From contig JBFMFE010000097.1 of the NCBI GenBank assembly GCA_040752295.1, positions 1 to 47,949 of the forward strand: a stretch of 47,949 nt of DNA. The letters are read 5' to 3'. How positions within the stretch are numbered: position 1 is the stretch's first letter; each line of letters opens with the position of its first letter. A program made the position numbers and the translations under genes. Under the pieces are notes generated by a model that saw only the letters and a list, made by a program, of their open reading frames with translations, was not told the origin of the DNA and searched no databases. Positions 15,200 to 24,361 of the stretch are shown piece by piece. Source of the stretch: JBFMFE01 sp040752295 (GTDB lineage: Bacteria; UBP15; UBA6099; JBFMBQ01).

Positions 15200-16606
15200 A
15201 TGATATTCATCAACCCCTTCGCCTATTACTCGTACCGCTCGCCGTCAATCGGGATGCTGTACATTGCCGCCTGGCTGCGCCGGAATGAGAGTCCCGCCAG
15301 CTACCTTGACTGTAACTACCGCCGCAACTGGGATTCCCTTTTGAAAACCCGACTCAAAGAGCATACAACCGCCGGCATCACCGCAAATGTGCTCACCATC
15401 GCGCCGGCGCTTCACGTGGCGCGCCGTATCCGCGAAAATTCCCCTTCAACCCGCATAGTGATGGGGGGGCCTTATCCATCCGTGGAGTACGAAAAGCTGG
15501 TCCCGGAATTCGCGGACGTTGTCGTGATCGGCGAGGGGGAAGAAACCGCCCTCGAACTCGCGAAAGAAACCCCTCTCGAAAACGTCCGCGGCATAGCGTA
15601 TTCGGACAGCGGACCGGGCGCCGGGGACCGGGCGCCGGGAAACCCGGGATTTAAAGTCAACCCGCCCCGCTCCCTCATCCGGGACCTCGACGGACTGCCC
15701 TTCCCTGCCTGGGACATGGGAGACGTGAAAAAATATTACGTTCCGCACACAAGACGCCCGCCCGTGCTTCCCATGATTACCTCCCGCGGATGCCCGTTCC
15801 ATTGCATCTACTGCGGTTCCAATATCATTCACAAAGGCAGGCTTCGCTACCGCTCCGTTGAAAACGTCATCGCGGAAGTAGACGAGGTCTACCACCGCTA
15901 CGGCGTGCGCGAAATCCACTTTTGGGACGACAATTTCACGCTGCCCCCGGCGCGGGCCATGGAAATATGCGACCGGATTGCGGAGCGCCGCTACCGTGAC
16001 CTCCATCTCGCCGTTCCCGCCGGCATCAGACCGGACATCGGAAATGACGAACTCTTCCAGAAAATGGCGCGCGCGGGCTTCTACAAGGTCGCCGTCGCCG
16101 TGGAGACCGGCGACCAGGAGATAATGGACAAAATCGGCAAAAAAATAGACCTCTCGAAAGTTAAAGACACCATCCTCGCCATACGACGGGCGGGAATTTA
16201 CACCAGCGGTTTCTTCATGCTCGGGCTGCCGTTTGACACCGTGAAAACGATGGAAAAGACCATAGCCTTCGCATGCTCGCTCCCGCTCAATCAGGCGCAG
16301 TTCTTCCTGACCGTTCCTTTTCCCGGAACCGAACTTCACGCGATGGTGAAACGCGAGGGCAGATTCATCTATCAGGTTGACGGCAGATTCTGGAATAAGG
16401 GGTACTTCCTTGGAAAAGCTTCTTACGAAATGCCGGGATTCTCGGCGGCGACGCTGGAGCGGATGTACCGGCTTGCGTACCGCCGGTTCTTCCTGCGCCC
16501 GTCACAGATTCTGCGGGTCGCCCCCGGCAGAATGCGCTCCCCCCGCGATCTGTTTTACGTCTCCATAAAAGCCCTGAGTGTAATCCTGAAAGGCAGAGGG
16601 GCTTGA
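15200..16606 (+). CDS. B12-binding-type radical SAM protein
   Basis: This is a 468-residue protein of the cobalamin-binding radical SAM type (BchE/HpnJ-like). The N-terminal Rossmann region (about 1-150) has SPSIGMLYIAAWLRR, VMGGPYPSVEYE and VVIGEGEETALEL but no DxHxxG cobalamin motif. The radical SAM core has the 4Fe-4S motif CPFHCIYC (C198, C202, C205), IHFWDDNFTL, VAVAVETGDQEIMDKIGKKI, GFFMLGLPFDT and FLTVPFPGTEL. The substrate is unknown; relatives act on lipids, cell-wall precursors or peptides. The gene stands alone. Two other proteins of the same class are encoded at 31253-32632 and 35552-36469, and the latter is shortened internally. Confidence 0.9.
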   Translation: MIFINPFAYYSYRSPSIGMLYIAAWLRRNESPASYLDCNYRRNWDSLLKTRLKEHTTAGITANVLTIAPALHVARRIRENSPSTRIVMGGPYPSVEYEKLVPEFADVVVIGEGEETALELAKETPLENVRGIAYSDSGPGAGDRAPGNPGFKVNPPRSLIRDLDGLPFPAWDMGDVKKYYVPHTRRPPVLPMITSRGCPFHCIYCGSNIIHKGRLRYRSVENVIAEVDEVYHRYGVREIHFWDDNFTLPPARAMEICDRIAERRYRDLHLAVPAGIRPDIGNDELFQKMARAGFYKVAVAVETGDQEIMDKIGKKIDLSKVKDTILAIRRAGIYTSGFFMLGLPFDTVKTMEKTIAFACSLPLNQAQFFLTVPFPGTELHAMVKREGRFIYQVDGRFWNKGYFLGKASYEMPGFSAATLERMYRLAYRRFFLRPSQILRVAPGRMRSPRDLFYVSIKALSVILKGRGA

Positions 16607-16755
16607 CCCGAACCGTTCACGCCGTTTGAGCCAGGATGAACAATTCGGCTTGAAAGCCCAGGATGCGGCTTTGGCTGAGAAGCGGATTCTGGACGGGAAG
16701 CGCGCAAGTTGACCGTTGTAAGCAGCGAAAAGGAACTCGTCCCTGAAGCCGCGTC

Positions 16756-19080
16756 TCACCGCCACGCGATTTCGATCCGTCTCCCCTCCGGCGCGAGGGG
16801 CGCGGCGACGCGGACCGTCCCGGACGCGGCGTGCAGAACGACGGGCAGTCCCGATGTCTCCTCCGGCGCCGCCCCCGGTGGGACGTGAACCCACGCGTAG
16901 CCCGTGCGGCCCGCCGGACCCGCCAGCCTGAAACTCAAAAGTTTCCTCGCCCCGTCCTCCCTGAAATCTTCATCCGAGAGATTACCGCCCGCGTGAATCA
17001 CGCACGCCCTTCCGGCGCATTCGGAGACCGCCCTCTCGACGTCGAGGAGAAACGCGTTTTCGCCCGCGCGGAGTTCTAGCCCGTTTCTAACCCGTTCTTC
17101 CGGGCGAAGCAGGTTTATGAACACGCCCGCCAGCGTCGTCTCACCCCGTATGCCGCGCGCGACGACGAAACGCCCGCGCCGCAGGACGAACGCGCCGGGG
17201 CTGTGCATTGGAATCCCGGCGCGCGCCTCGAGGGCGTGGCGCACAAGCCCCATGACCGCCTCGACGCCGCCCTCGCCGTGCGCCGCGAACTCGCCGGGGA
17301 AACCCGCGTACACGATCCAGCCCTTTCCCGCCGCCGCTTCCCACGCGACCGGCTTCCCTGCCGTCGTCATGAAGACCTCCGCGCCCGGCGCGGCGCACGT
17401 CGTGATCGGAAGCGGACACCGCGCCCGCCCAATCTTCCGCACCTGCTCCGGCGCGCCGTCCGTCGCGACGACGGTCCTCAACTGCGTCGCCGCGCCGAAG
17501 ACAGAGCTGATCGCCGCCGTCGGCGCGTGTGTCCTTTTTTCCTCGCACTCCAGCGAGAGTTCGGCGAGAAGCGCGTCGGACGGCGACTCGAACCCTTCCT
17601 CCCTCCACCATGCGCCCCCGATTCCGTCGTACTCGTCTCCGCCCCCGACGTACAGCAGAACGCCCCCCTCTTTCACCCACCGCGCAAGCCCCTCGACGAT
17701 CCCGCGCTCCGCCGGTTTCCACGCGTCGAATCCCGCAACGAGCACCCTGACGCCGCGGGGCGACCAGTCGGGCTCGGCGAACCGCTCCGCGGGGACGACG
17801 CGCGCGTACACGCCGTCCCGCACCGCGGCGAGAAGCGGCGCGATGAACCCGCGGAACCTGTCCGCCCCCAGCCCGCGCTGCCACATCAGCGTGTCCGACG
17901 TCAGAAAGCCCACTTCCGTGTTGACAGGCTCGACGAACTCCCCGGCGGCGGGCATATCGCGCTGCGCCGCCCACACCGTCAGAAGCTCCGACGCGTAGGA
18001 TTCCGGTATCGGACCGCCACCGTAGTGGTGGGGCGGCATGAACACGCGGTTGGGCCACGGGAGGCACTCGTACCTGTTCACGTCCGTGTGCATCAGCGCG
18101 GCGATGAGCGTCTGCTCGTACCAGTTCCTGAGCGCGTCCCACGGCGCCCCCGGGGCGTCCTCCACGGGATCGGTCAGGAACCACATCTCCTTCCGCGTGC
18201 CCGCGACAAGCCCGGCAAAGAAGCTGTATTCGAGGAACGCGAAGTCGAAGGCGCCTGCGAAGGGGGCGCCGCCCGCGAAGTGCGGGTGCTTTGCGGTTCC
18301 GGTCCACACCTGCGCGACGAAGCCGTCGGTCTCCGGCAGGACTGAAAACGAATGGTGAGGCGCCACGATCTGCCAGTCGGCGTAGTTCAGATTGCTGTGT
18401 ACGGGAATTATGCACTTCACCGCCGGGTCGGACGATTTCGCGCGCCCGCACGTCCGCTTGTAGTACTCGGTGAAAAGATGCGCCTTGAGTCTGTTCGCGC
18501 GCCATTGGTTCGCGGGCGACTCGTGCGGCGCCGCCCACGGCTCGCCGTAGTATTGCGCCCACGCCTCGCGGAACGCCCCGCTGTAGCCGGTCACGGCGAA
18601 GAACTCCGGCTCTTCGGGCAGTATAGCCCGCGCGCCCGCCGCGACCGCCTCCGCGGCGATGGTCTCGGCGCGCTCAAGCCACGGACCGACCGGCACGACC
18701 CACGCCCTGCCGAGAATCATCTCGAACGGGACGCCGCCGCGCGCCGTCTGGACGATGTCCGGGTTCCGCGTCACTATTTCCTCGTTTTTCCCCAGCCAGC
18801 TCGCGCTGAACATCGCCCACGGGACGTAGCCGCGCTCCGCCCAGGAGGCGATCTTCGCGGGGTTTGGACCGTAAACCATCGCGACGTCAATCGGGAGGTG
18901 AAGCTGCGGGTCCCACTCCGTGGAGGACTGAAAAGACGTCGCGGGGGCGACCGCCCGTCCGCCCGGCTCTACGCGCGCGCATGCTGGGGAGCGGCAGGCG
19001 AGGCACAGTGCGAGGAGGAGCGGAACCGCCCTGACCTGAATCGTGAGCGCCGCGGGCGCGGCGCCCGTTGTGTGCGTCAT
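16756..19080 (-). CDS. Large secreted protein of unknown function, possibly glycosidase-like
   Basis: This 774-residue protein has an N-terminal export signal (hydrophobic VRAVPLLLALCLACRSPACA). I do not recognise the family. The middle region (about 55-420) is rich in Trp, Tyr and His and could be a TIM-barrel hydrolase (for example IPVHSNLNYADW, EMWFLTDPVEDAPG). Around residues 450-490, VRVLVAGFDAWKPAER followed by LARWVKEGGVLLYVGGGD resembles the glutamine-amidotransferase-like domain of GH42 beta-galactosidases. The C-terminal part is beta-rich. A glycoside hydrolase role is a weak inference. It lies 35 bp downstream of the fused carboxyltransferase gene on the same strand and is probably co-transcribed, though a functional link is not evident. 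Confidence 0.85.
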   Translation of the reverse strand: MTHTTGAAPAALTIQVRAVPLLLALCLACRSPACARVEPGGRAVAPATSFQSSTEWDPQLHLPIDVAMVYGPNPAKIASWAERGYVPWAMFSASWLGKNEEIVTRNPDIVQTARGGVPFEMILGRAWVVPVGPWLERAETIAAEAVAAGARAILPEEPEFFAVTGYSGAFREAWAQYYGEPWAAPHESPANQWRANRLKAHLFTEYYKRTCGRAKSSDPAVKCIIPVHSNLNYADWQIVAPHHSFSVLPETDGFVAQVWTGTAKHPHFAGGAPFAGAFDFAFLEYSFFAGLVAGTRKEMWFLTDPVEDAPGAPWDALRNWYEQTLIAALMHTDVNRYECLPWPNRVFMPPHHYGGGPIPESYASELLTVWAAQRDMPAAGEFVEPVNTEVGFLTSDTLMWQRGLGADRFRGFIAPLLAAVRDGVYARVVPAERFAEPDWSPRGVRVLVAGFDAWKPAERGIVEGLARWVKEGGVLLYVGGGDEYDGIGGAWWREEGFESPSDALLAELSLECEEKRTHAPTAAISSVFGAATQLRTVVATDGAPEQVRKIGRARCPLPITTCAAPGAEVFMTTAGKPVAWEAAAGKGWIVYAGFPGEFAAHGEGGVEAVMGLVRHALEARAGIPMHSPGAFVLRRGRFVVARGIRGETTLAGVFINLLRPEERVRNGLELRAGENAFLLDVERAVSECAGRACVIHAGGNLSDEDFREDGARKLLSFRLAGPAGRTGYAWVHVPPGAAPEETSGLPVVLHAASGTVRVAAPLAPEGRRIEIAWR

Positions 19081-19115
19081 GTCCCGGATCGTTCACCCCC
19101 TGCGGAGCGCGGCTC

Positions 19116-22100
19116 TCACAGGGGTATGTTGCCGTGCTTGCGCTTCGGTCGCGGCTCGCGCTTCGCGATCGTCGCCCGCAGCGCGTTGATGAGACGGGCG
19201 CGCGTGTCCTGCGGCTCGATCACGTCGTCTATGAAGCCGTACTCGCACGCGATGTAGGGGTTGGCGAATTTCTCCTTGTACTCCTCGAGGAGTTCGCCGT
19301 GCCTCTTTTTCGGGTCTGCGGCTTCCTGAAGTTCCTTGCGGAAGATTATGTTTATCGCGCCTTCGGGACCCATCACGGCGAGTTCGGCGGTGGGCCAGGC
19401 GAAGTTGAGGTCTGCACCGGAGTGCTTTGAGCACATGACGTCGTAGGCGCCGCCGTAGGCTTTGCGTGTGATGAGCGTGATCTTGGGGACCGTCGCCTCG
19501 ATGAAGGCGTAGAGCAGCTTCGAGCCGTGGCGGATGATGCCGCCGTACTCCTGGTTGGTTCCCGGCAGGAACCCCGGCACGTCAACGAACGTTATGAGCG
19601 GGATGTTGAAGCAGTCGCAGAACCGCACGAAGCGCCCCGCTTTAGTGGAGGCGCTGATATCGAGCGTGCCCGCCATCACCGCCGGCTGGTTGGCGACGAC
19701 GCCGACCGCGCAGCCGTCGAGCCTGCCGAATCCCACGACGATGTTCTGCGCCCAGAACGGCTGCACCTCGAGGAACTCGCCGTCGTCGAGCACGCTCGTT
19801 ATGATCTCCTTCATGTCGTACGGTTTGTTGGAGTCCTCCGGCAGGATGCCGACGAGCGAATCGTCGGCGCGGTCCGGCGGGTCGTCCGTCGGAACGCGCG
19901 GCGGGTCGTCCAGGTTGTTGCCCGGCATGAAGGACAGGAGGTCCCGTATCAGGTCCAGGCATTCCTGCTCGGTGTCAACGGCGAAGTGCGCCACGCCGCT
20001 TTTCGTGTTGTGGGTCATCGCGCCGCCCAGTTCCTCGAAGGTGACCTCCTCGCCAGTCGCGGCTTTGATCACGTTGGGTCCGGTGATGAACATCTTGCTG
20101 GTGTTCTTGACCATGATAATGAAGTCGGTCATCGCGGGCGAGTACACCGCGCCGCCCGCGCATGGTCCCATGATCGCCGAAATCTGTGGAATGACCCCCG
20201 ATGATATGACGTTGCGGAAGAATATGTCGCCGTAGCCGCCGAGGCTTACGACGCCCTCCTGAATGCGCGCGCCGCCGGAGTCGTTCAACCCTATCATGGG
20301 CGCGCCGGTCCGCAGCGCCATGTCCATGATCTTGCAGACCTTGTTAGCGAACCGTTCGCCGAGCGCGCCGCCGAATACCGTGAAATCCTGCGAAAAAACG
20401 CACACAGGCCGCCCGTCCACCGTCCCGTGCCCGGTGATGACACCGTCGCCGAGGAACCTCTTTTTGTCCAGCCCGAAATCCGCGCACCTGTGCACGACGA
20501 ACGAGTCCAGTTCGCGGAAGCTCCCCCTGTCCAGCAGCATCTCGACGCGCTCGCGCGCGGTCATCTTCCCCTGCTCGTGCTGCCTGTCAATGTAATCCCT
20601 GCCGCCGCCCAGAAGCGCTTCCTGCCGCTTCGCGCGCAGAATCGCGATCTTCTTCAGCGTGCTCTGCGCCGGTTCTCTCTCCGCCTTCGCGGGAGGTTCC
20701 GCCGGCGGTTTCTCCCCTGCCGGCGGGGGTTCCTCTTTTTCCGCCGCATCGGGCGCGGCGCGCGCTTTCAGCCTTTTTTCGAGGAACGTGCGGGTGACCT
20801 GAGGGAAAAGCGCGTACGATATCGCGTCTTCCTCGCGGTCGGAGACGTCCGCTATACCGCGTTTCGCCTTCTCGAGTTCCGGTTCGAGGTCGTCCGCGGG
20901 ACGGTGGTCAATGGGTTGTTCGTCGCCGATGATCTTCCTGCGCACCTCCGGCTCAACGGGCGCGGGGCTTCTGCCGTACATGCCCTTGACGTAGAGCTTG
21001 ACCTCGTTGGGCACCACCTTGTAGCGCTCGCCGGTGAGGACGTTGAACGTCGCCTGCGTGCCCACGATCTGGCTGGTCGGCGTGACGAGCGGGGGGTATC
21101 CGAGGTCCTTTCTGACCCTGGGCACTTCCGCGAGCACATCGTCGAGCCTGTCGAGTGCGTTCTGGCTTTCGAGCTGCGAAACGAGGTTCGAGAACATGCC
21201 CCCCGGAATCTGGTGGATGAGTATGTTCGTCTGGACGCGCTCGGAGAGCGGGTTCAGGAGCGGGGCGTATTTTTCCCTCATATTCTTGAAGTATTCGCCG
21301 GCTTCGACGACCGATTCGATGTCCAGTCCCGTGTCGAATCCCGTGTTTTCCAGTCCCGCCACGATGGTTTCGGTCGGAGGCTGTGAGGTGCCCCACCCGA
21401 AGGCAGCGAAGGCGGTGTCCAGCACGTCCACGCCCGCCTGCGCGGCGGCGAAGTACGCCATCGGCGCCATCCCGCTCGTGCAGTGCGAATGAAGCTGGAC
21501 GGGAAGTCCGGTCTGCTCCTTGAGGGCTTTCGTGAGGGCGGCGGCGGCGGCGGGGCTGATGATTCCTGCCATGTCCTTTATGCAGATGGAGTCGGCGCCG
21601 TTGTCGCGCAGTTCCCCTGCGAATGCGGCGAATTTTTCGATTGTGTGCACGGGGCTGACGGTGTAGCTTATCGTCCCCTGGACGTGCGCTCCGACCTCCC
21701 CGGCGCGGCGCATCGCGAGCGCCATGTTGCGTATGTCGTTCACGGCGTCGAAAATGCGGAAGACGTATATCCCGTGCTCGAAAGCCTTCTCGATGAACCG
21801 GCTCACGACGTCGTCGGCGTAGTGCCTGTAGCCGACGATGTTCTGTCCGCGCAGCAGCATCTGGAGCGGCGTGTTCGGAAGCATCTCCTTGAGCGTCGAG
21901 AGGCGCTCCCAGGGGTCTTCATCGAGGAACCTCAGGCACGAGTCGAACGTGGCGCCGCCCCACACTTCGAGCGAGAAAAACCCTATCCCGTCAATCTTCT
22001 CGCACACGGGAAGCATGTCCTCGGTCTTCATCCGCGTTGCGATGAGCGACTGGTGGGCGTCGCGGAAGATCGTCTCGGTGATCTTCACGGCGCGGCTTTC

Positions 22101-22157
22101 GCCCCGCCCCGCGCCTCCGCTCTTTTCCCGCGCCTTTCCCGTACCGGTCTTTTTCAT
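19116..22157 (-). CDS. Single-chain fusion: transcarboxylase 5S/OadA-type domain plus PccB/12S-type carboxyltransferase
   Basis: This 1013-residue protein joins two normally separate subunits. Residues about 22-460 are a pyruvate/oxaloacetate carboxyltransferase (ETIFRDAHQSLIATRMK; the CIKDMAG lysine near 190; metal-ligand HSHCTSG near 226) with the conserved carboxylase domain. A Pro/Ala/Glu-rich linker (about 460-500) follows. Residues about 510-1010 are an acyl-CoA carboxyltransferase (FSQDFTVFGGALGE, GPCAGGAVYSPAMTDF near 664, YGGAYDVMCSKH near 900). Together these match the 5S and 12S partners of methylmalonyl-CoA:pyruvate transcarboxylase. No biotin-attachment MKM motif is present, so a separate biotin carrier is required. 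ATG 22157, with GGAG upstream, is preferred over TTG 22223. Its promoter is at 22268-22296. Confidence 0.93.
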   Translation of the reverse strand: MKKTGTGKAREKSGGAGRGESRAVKITETIFRDAHQSLIATRMKTEDMLPVCEKIDGIGFFSLEVWGGATFDSCLRFLDEDPWERLSTLKEMLPNTPLQMLLRGQNIVGYRHYADDVVSRFIEKAFEHGIYVFRIFDAVNDIRNMALAMRRAGEVGAHVQGTISYTVSPVHTIEKFAAFAGELRDNGADSICIKDMAGIISPAAAAALTKALKEQTGLPVQLHSHCTSGMAPMAYFAAAQAGVDVLDTAFAAFGWGTSQPPTETIVAGLENTGFDTGLDIESVVEAGEYFKNMREKYAPLLNPLSERVQTNILIHQIPGGMFSNLVSQLESQNALDRLDDVLAEVPRVRKDLGYPPLVTPTSQIVGTQATFNVLTGERYKVVPNEVKLYVKGMYGRSPAPVEPEVRRKIIGDEQPIDHRPADDLEPELEKAKRGIADVSDREEDAISYALFPQVTRTFLEKRLKARAAPDAAEKEEPPPAGEKPPAEPPAKAEREPAQSTLKKIAILRAKRQEALLGGGRDYIDRQHEQGKMTARERVEMLLDRGSFRELDSFVVHRCADFGLDKKRFLGDGVITGHGTVDGRPVCVFSQDFTVFGGALGERFANKVCKIMDMALRTGAPMIGLNDSGGARIQEGVVSLGGYGDIFFRNVISSGVIPQISAIMGPCAGGAVYSPAMTDFIIMVKNTSKMFITGPNVIKAATGEEVTFEELGGAMTHNTKSGVAHFAVDTEQECLDLIRDLLSFMPGNNLDDPPRVPTDDPPDRADDSLVGILPEDSNKPYDMKEIITSVLDDGEFLEVQPFWAQNIVVGFGRLDGCAVGVVANQPAVMAGTLDISASTKAGRFVRFCDCFNIPLITFVDVPGFLPGTNQEYGGIIRHGSKLLYAFIEATVPKITLITRKAYGGAYDVMCSKHSGADLNFAWPTAELAVMGPEGAINIIFRKELQEAADPKKRHGELLEEYKEKFANPYIACEYGFIDDVIEPQDTRARLINALRATIAKREPRPKRKHGNIPL

Positions 22158-22267
22158 GTGTCCCGCTCCGCTGAAAGCCGTCGCCGCGGCGGCATGGGGA
22201 CGCCTTTCACCGATGGTTCGCAAACCGCCCGCGACGCCGGAATTTCCGCCTCCTCCGCCGCACGTAG

Positions 22268-22296
22268 ATGATACAGAAAGCGCGCGGACGCGTCAA
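22268..22296 (-). promoter_or_regulatory. Predicted promoter for the fused carboxyltransferase gene
   Basis: On the minus strand, TTGACG (22296-22291) and TATCAT (22273-22268) are spaced by 17 bp. Transcription would start near 22261, about 100 bases before ATG 22157. Confidence 0.55.
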
Positions 22297-22347
22297 ACCC
22301 GGCGCCCGATTTTCTTTACACTCGCGATCGCGCCCGATATAATCCGT

Positions 22348-22519
22348 ATTATTCATCCGGGGAAATCGCAATAACGCCGAATCTTCTTCGTTATCGGGCT
22401 TCCACCGTCGGTCACGTACCTGTCAAGTACGCTCCCGTCCGGTGTCAGCCCTCTGCCTCGAATCTTCAGCATTCTTGCGATTTCTTCCCGAATTATTCAA
22501 ACTGCGTGAATAATTCGGG
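22348..22519 (+). repeat. Dispersed intergenic repeat, family A, copy 1 (172 bp)
   Basis: The left 99 bp (22348-22446) match 39799-39897 with two mismatches, and the right 70 bp (22450-22519) match 40021-40090 closely. The right end is a 13-bp perfect inverted repeat CCCGAATTATTCA (22487-22499) with TGAATAATTCGGG (22507-22519). The outer portions of the element are imperfect inverted repeats of each other (GAAATCGCAA...GAATCTTC type). The element is bracketed by TATAATCCGT at 22338-22347 and 22520-22529, which may be a target-site duplication. It has no coding capacity. Confidence 0.85.
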
Positions 22520-22525
22520 TATAAT
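22520..22525 (+). promoter_or_regulatory. Consensus -10 box for the DUF445 gene at the edge of a repeat
   Basis: TATAAT at 22520-22525 abuts repeat family A copy 1, which would supply the -35 region (TTCAAA at 22496-22501, 18-bp spacing, weak). Expected leader about 25 bases. Confidence 0.45.
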
Positions 22526-22555
22526 CCGTCTCAAACCGAAACCCGGAGATGACTC

Positions 22556-23182
22556 ATGAGCTGGGCGATGATCTTTCAGGCGGTCACCATTCCCATCTGG
22601 GGTGCTTTCATCGGGTGGATCACGACCTATCTCGCGATACTGATGATCTTCCGCCCGCGCAACCCCGTCAACGTGCTGGGCTTCAAAATCCAGGGAATCG
22701 TTCCGAAGAAACGCCACGAGATCGCCATGAGCATCGGCAGGAGCGTCGAGCGCGACATGATCTCGTTCGAGGACTTCGAGGACCTCATCAAACAGGTGAA
22801 CCTCGAGGGCGAGATCACGAACATCATTGACCACTACATCGAGGAAAGGGTCGCCGCGCGCTCCTCGGACAAGTCCTTCATCGGCAGGACCTACAACCTC
22901 GTCCTCGACAACGTCAGGGGGCAGTTGAAACAGTACCTCGCAAGGGAGATAAGCGAAAACGCGAACGAGATCATAAAGACCTTCGTGGACAGGCTCGAGA
23001 CCGATTTCGACATACAGGAGATCGTGGCGCGCCGCATCAACAGCTACGACGTCGAAACGCTTGAAAACGTGGTCTTCGGATTCACGAAGAGGGAATTCAA
23101 GTTCCTCGAAATAATGGGCGGCGTCTTCGGCTACCTCATCGGAATAATTCAGGTTGTCATACTGATGATCACGAGGGTGTAG
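22556..23182 (+). CDS. DUF445 family membrane protein
   Basis: This 208-residue protein has an N-terminal hydrophobic segment WGAFIGWITTYLAILMIF followed by RPRNPVNVLGFKIQGIVPKKRHEIA. That glycine/proline pattern and the QG-x-x-P-K-R motif are typical of DUF445. After a charged helical middle comes the paired C-terminal signature FDIQEIVARRINSYDVETLENVV...REFKFLEIMGGVFGYLIGIIQV, ending in a second membrane helix. Function is unknown; family members are proposed envelope proteins. ATG 22556 has GGAG eight bases upstream. The gene lies between repeat family A copy 1 and a C39-like gene. Confidence 0.88.
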   Translation: MSWAMIFQAVTIPIWGAFIGWITTYLAILMIFRPRNPVNVLGFKIQGIVPKKRHEIAMSIGRSVERDMISFEDFEDLIKQVNLEGEITNIIDHYIEERVAARSSDKSFIGRTYNLVLDNVRGQLKQYLAREISENANEIIKTFVDRLETDFDIQEIVARRINSYDVETLENVVFGFTKREFKFLEIMGGVFGYLIGIIQVVILMITRV

Positions 23183-23221
23183 GGGCGAAATATTTTTCGC
23201 CCGTACAGGGGGCGAATTCCC

Positions 23222-24244
23222 ATGAGGCACGGACTCGTCCAGCATGACTTCGGGAAGGATGCCGCGGACGGGCGCATGGACGGCGTCGAGCTGCGTGACG
23301 GCGCACTGCGCTCCGCCCGGCTGGGAGGCGCGTTCGCGAGGGAGGGCTTTTTCGAGAGCGCGCCCGTCGCGCTGCCGTTTCCTGCGCGGGAGATGGTCCT
23401 CACGTGGAACACGCGCACGCCGTTCGGCTGCGGGATGAAGGCGCGGTTTGGCGTTGGCAGCGAGGGGGACGTGTGGTCGGGGTGGTTCGAAATGGGCGAC
23501 TGGGGAGCGGCGGACGCCGGCGGGAGGAGATGCGAAGACCGTGTTTTCGGCAGGCTCGAGGCGGACGTTCTGCGCGCGACAAGGGATTTTTCAAGCGTGA
23601 GATACAGGTTCGATATGCGCTCCTGCGGCGGCGCGTCCCCTGCGTTGAGGCTCGTGACGATATGCTTTTCCGGGGGGAATCTGGAAGCGGACGGGACGGA
23701 ATACGAATTCGACCCGGGGAGCGGCTTCGATCTCGAAGTGCCCTGGGTTTCGCAGTTCAACCCCCGCGAAGTGTGGGACGCCGGCATGCGGAACGCCGGC
23801 GTCTGCGCGCCTGCTTCGCTCGTGATGGCGCTGCGCCGCCTGGGCGTGCGCGTGTCGGTGCACGAGACGGCGAAGGCGGTCTTCGACTACGGCGCGGGCA
23901 TATACGGGAACTGGGCGTACGCCGCCGCCGCCGCGGGCGAGTACGGGCTTCGCGCCTGGGTGCAGAGGTTCTCGCGATGGGATGACCTGCTCGACCTTGT
24001 GCGGGAGGGGGTCGCCCCTGTGATCAGCGTCGCCTACGAAAAGGGGGGGCTGAGGGGGGCTTCGGTGGAGCGCACCGGCGGACACCTCATGGTGGTGAGG
24101 GGGTGGACAGCGGGCGGCGGCATCGTGTGCAACGACCCCGCAGCCGCGGACGAGGAGCGCGGGAAGGCAGTCGTCTTCGACAGGCGGGAGCTTGGAAGGG
24201 CTTTCTTCGGACACGGCGGCGCGGCGGTGATCGTGACGCGATGA
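23222..24244 (+). CDS. Peptidase C39-like family protein
   Basis: The protein has 340 residues. The N-terminal about 180 residues are beta-rich and unrecognised. The C-terminal part is a papain-like C39 domain: AGVCAPASLVMALRRLGV with catalytic Cys195, GIYGNWAYAAAAAGEYGL, TGGHLMVVRGW with His288, and VCNDPAAAD with N304/D305 completing the triad. C39_2-type proteins are usually extracytoplasmic cysteine peptidases or related hydrolases. No signal peptide is visible here, so its location is open. It is not linked to an ABC peptide exporter, which argues against a bacteriocin leader peptidase. ATG 23222 follows a GGGGGCG stretch. Confidence 0.85.
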   Translation: MRHGLVQHDFGKDAADGRMDGVELRDGALRSARLGGAFAREGFFESAPVALPFPAREMVLTWNTRTPFGCGMKARFGVGSEGDVWSGWFEMGDWGAADAGGRRCEDRVFGRLEADVLRATRDFSSVRYRFDMRSCGGASPALRLVTICFSGGNLEADGTEYEFDPGSGFDLEVPWVSQFNPREVWDAGMRNAGVCAPASLVMALRRLGVRVSVHETAKAVFDYGAGIYGNWAYAAAAAGEYGLRAWVQRFSRWDDLLDLVREGVAPVISVAYEKGGLRGASVERTGGHLMVVRGWTAGGGIVCNDPAAADEERGKAVVFDRRELGRAFFGHGGAAVIVTR

Positions 24245-24293
24245 AAGGTACGCGACAGGCGCCGCAAAAAAAAATTTTCGGCGAAAGACCTTG

Positions 24294-24322
24294 TTGAAAA
24301 CCGGATCGCAGTCTGATAAAAT
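24294..24322 (+). promoter_or_regulatory. Predicted promoter for murA
   Basis: TTGAAA (24294-24299) and TAAAAT (24317-24322) are separated by 17 bp. Transcription would start near 24329, about 33 bases ahead of ATG 24362. Confidence 0.6.
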
Positions 24323-24361
24323 GTCGAAGCCCGTTTCAAGAAACAAAGTCCGGGAAATGAA

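Noticed and set aside
16831..19257. Several plus-strand frames opposite the 774-residue secreted protein
   Set aside because: They are GC-driven shadows, rich in Arg, Ala and Pro without motifs.
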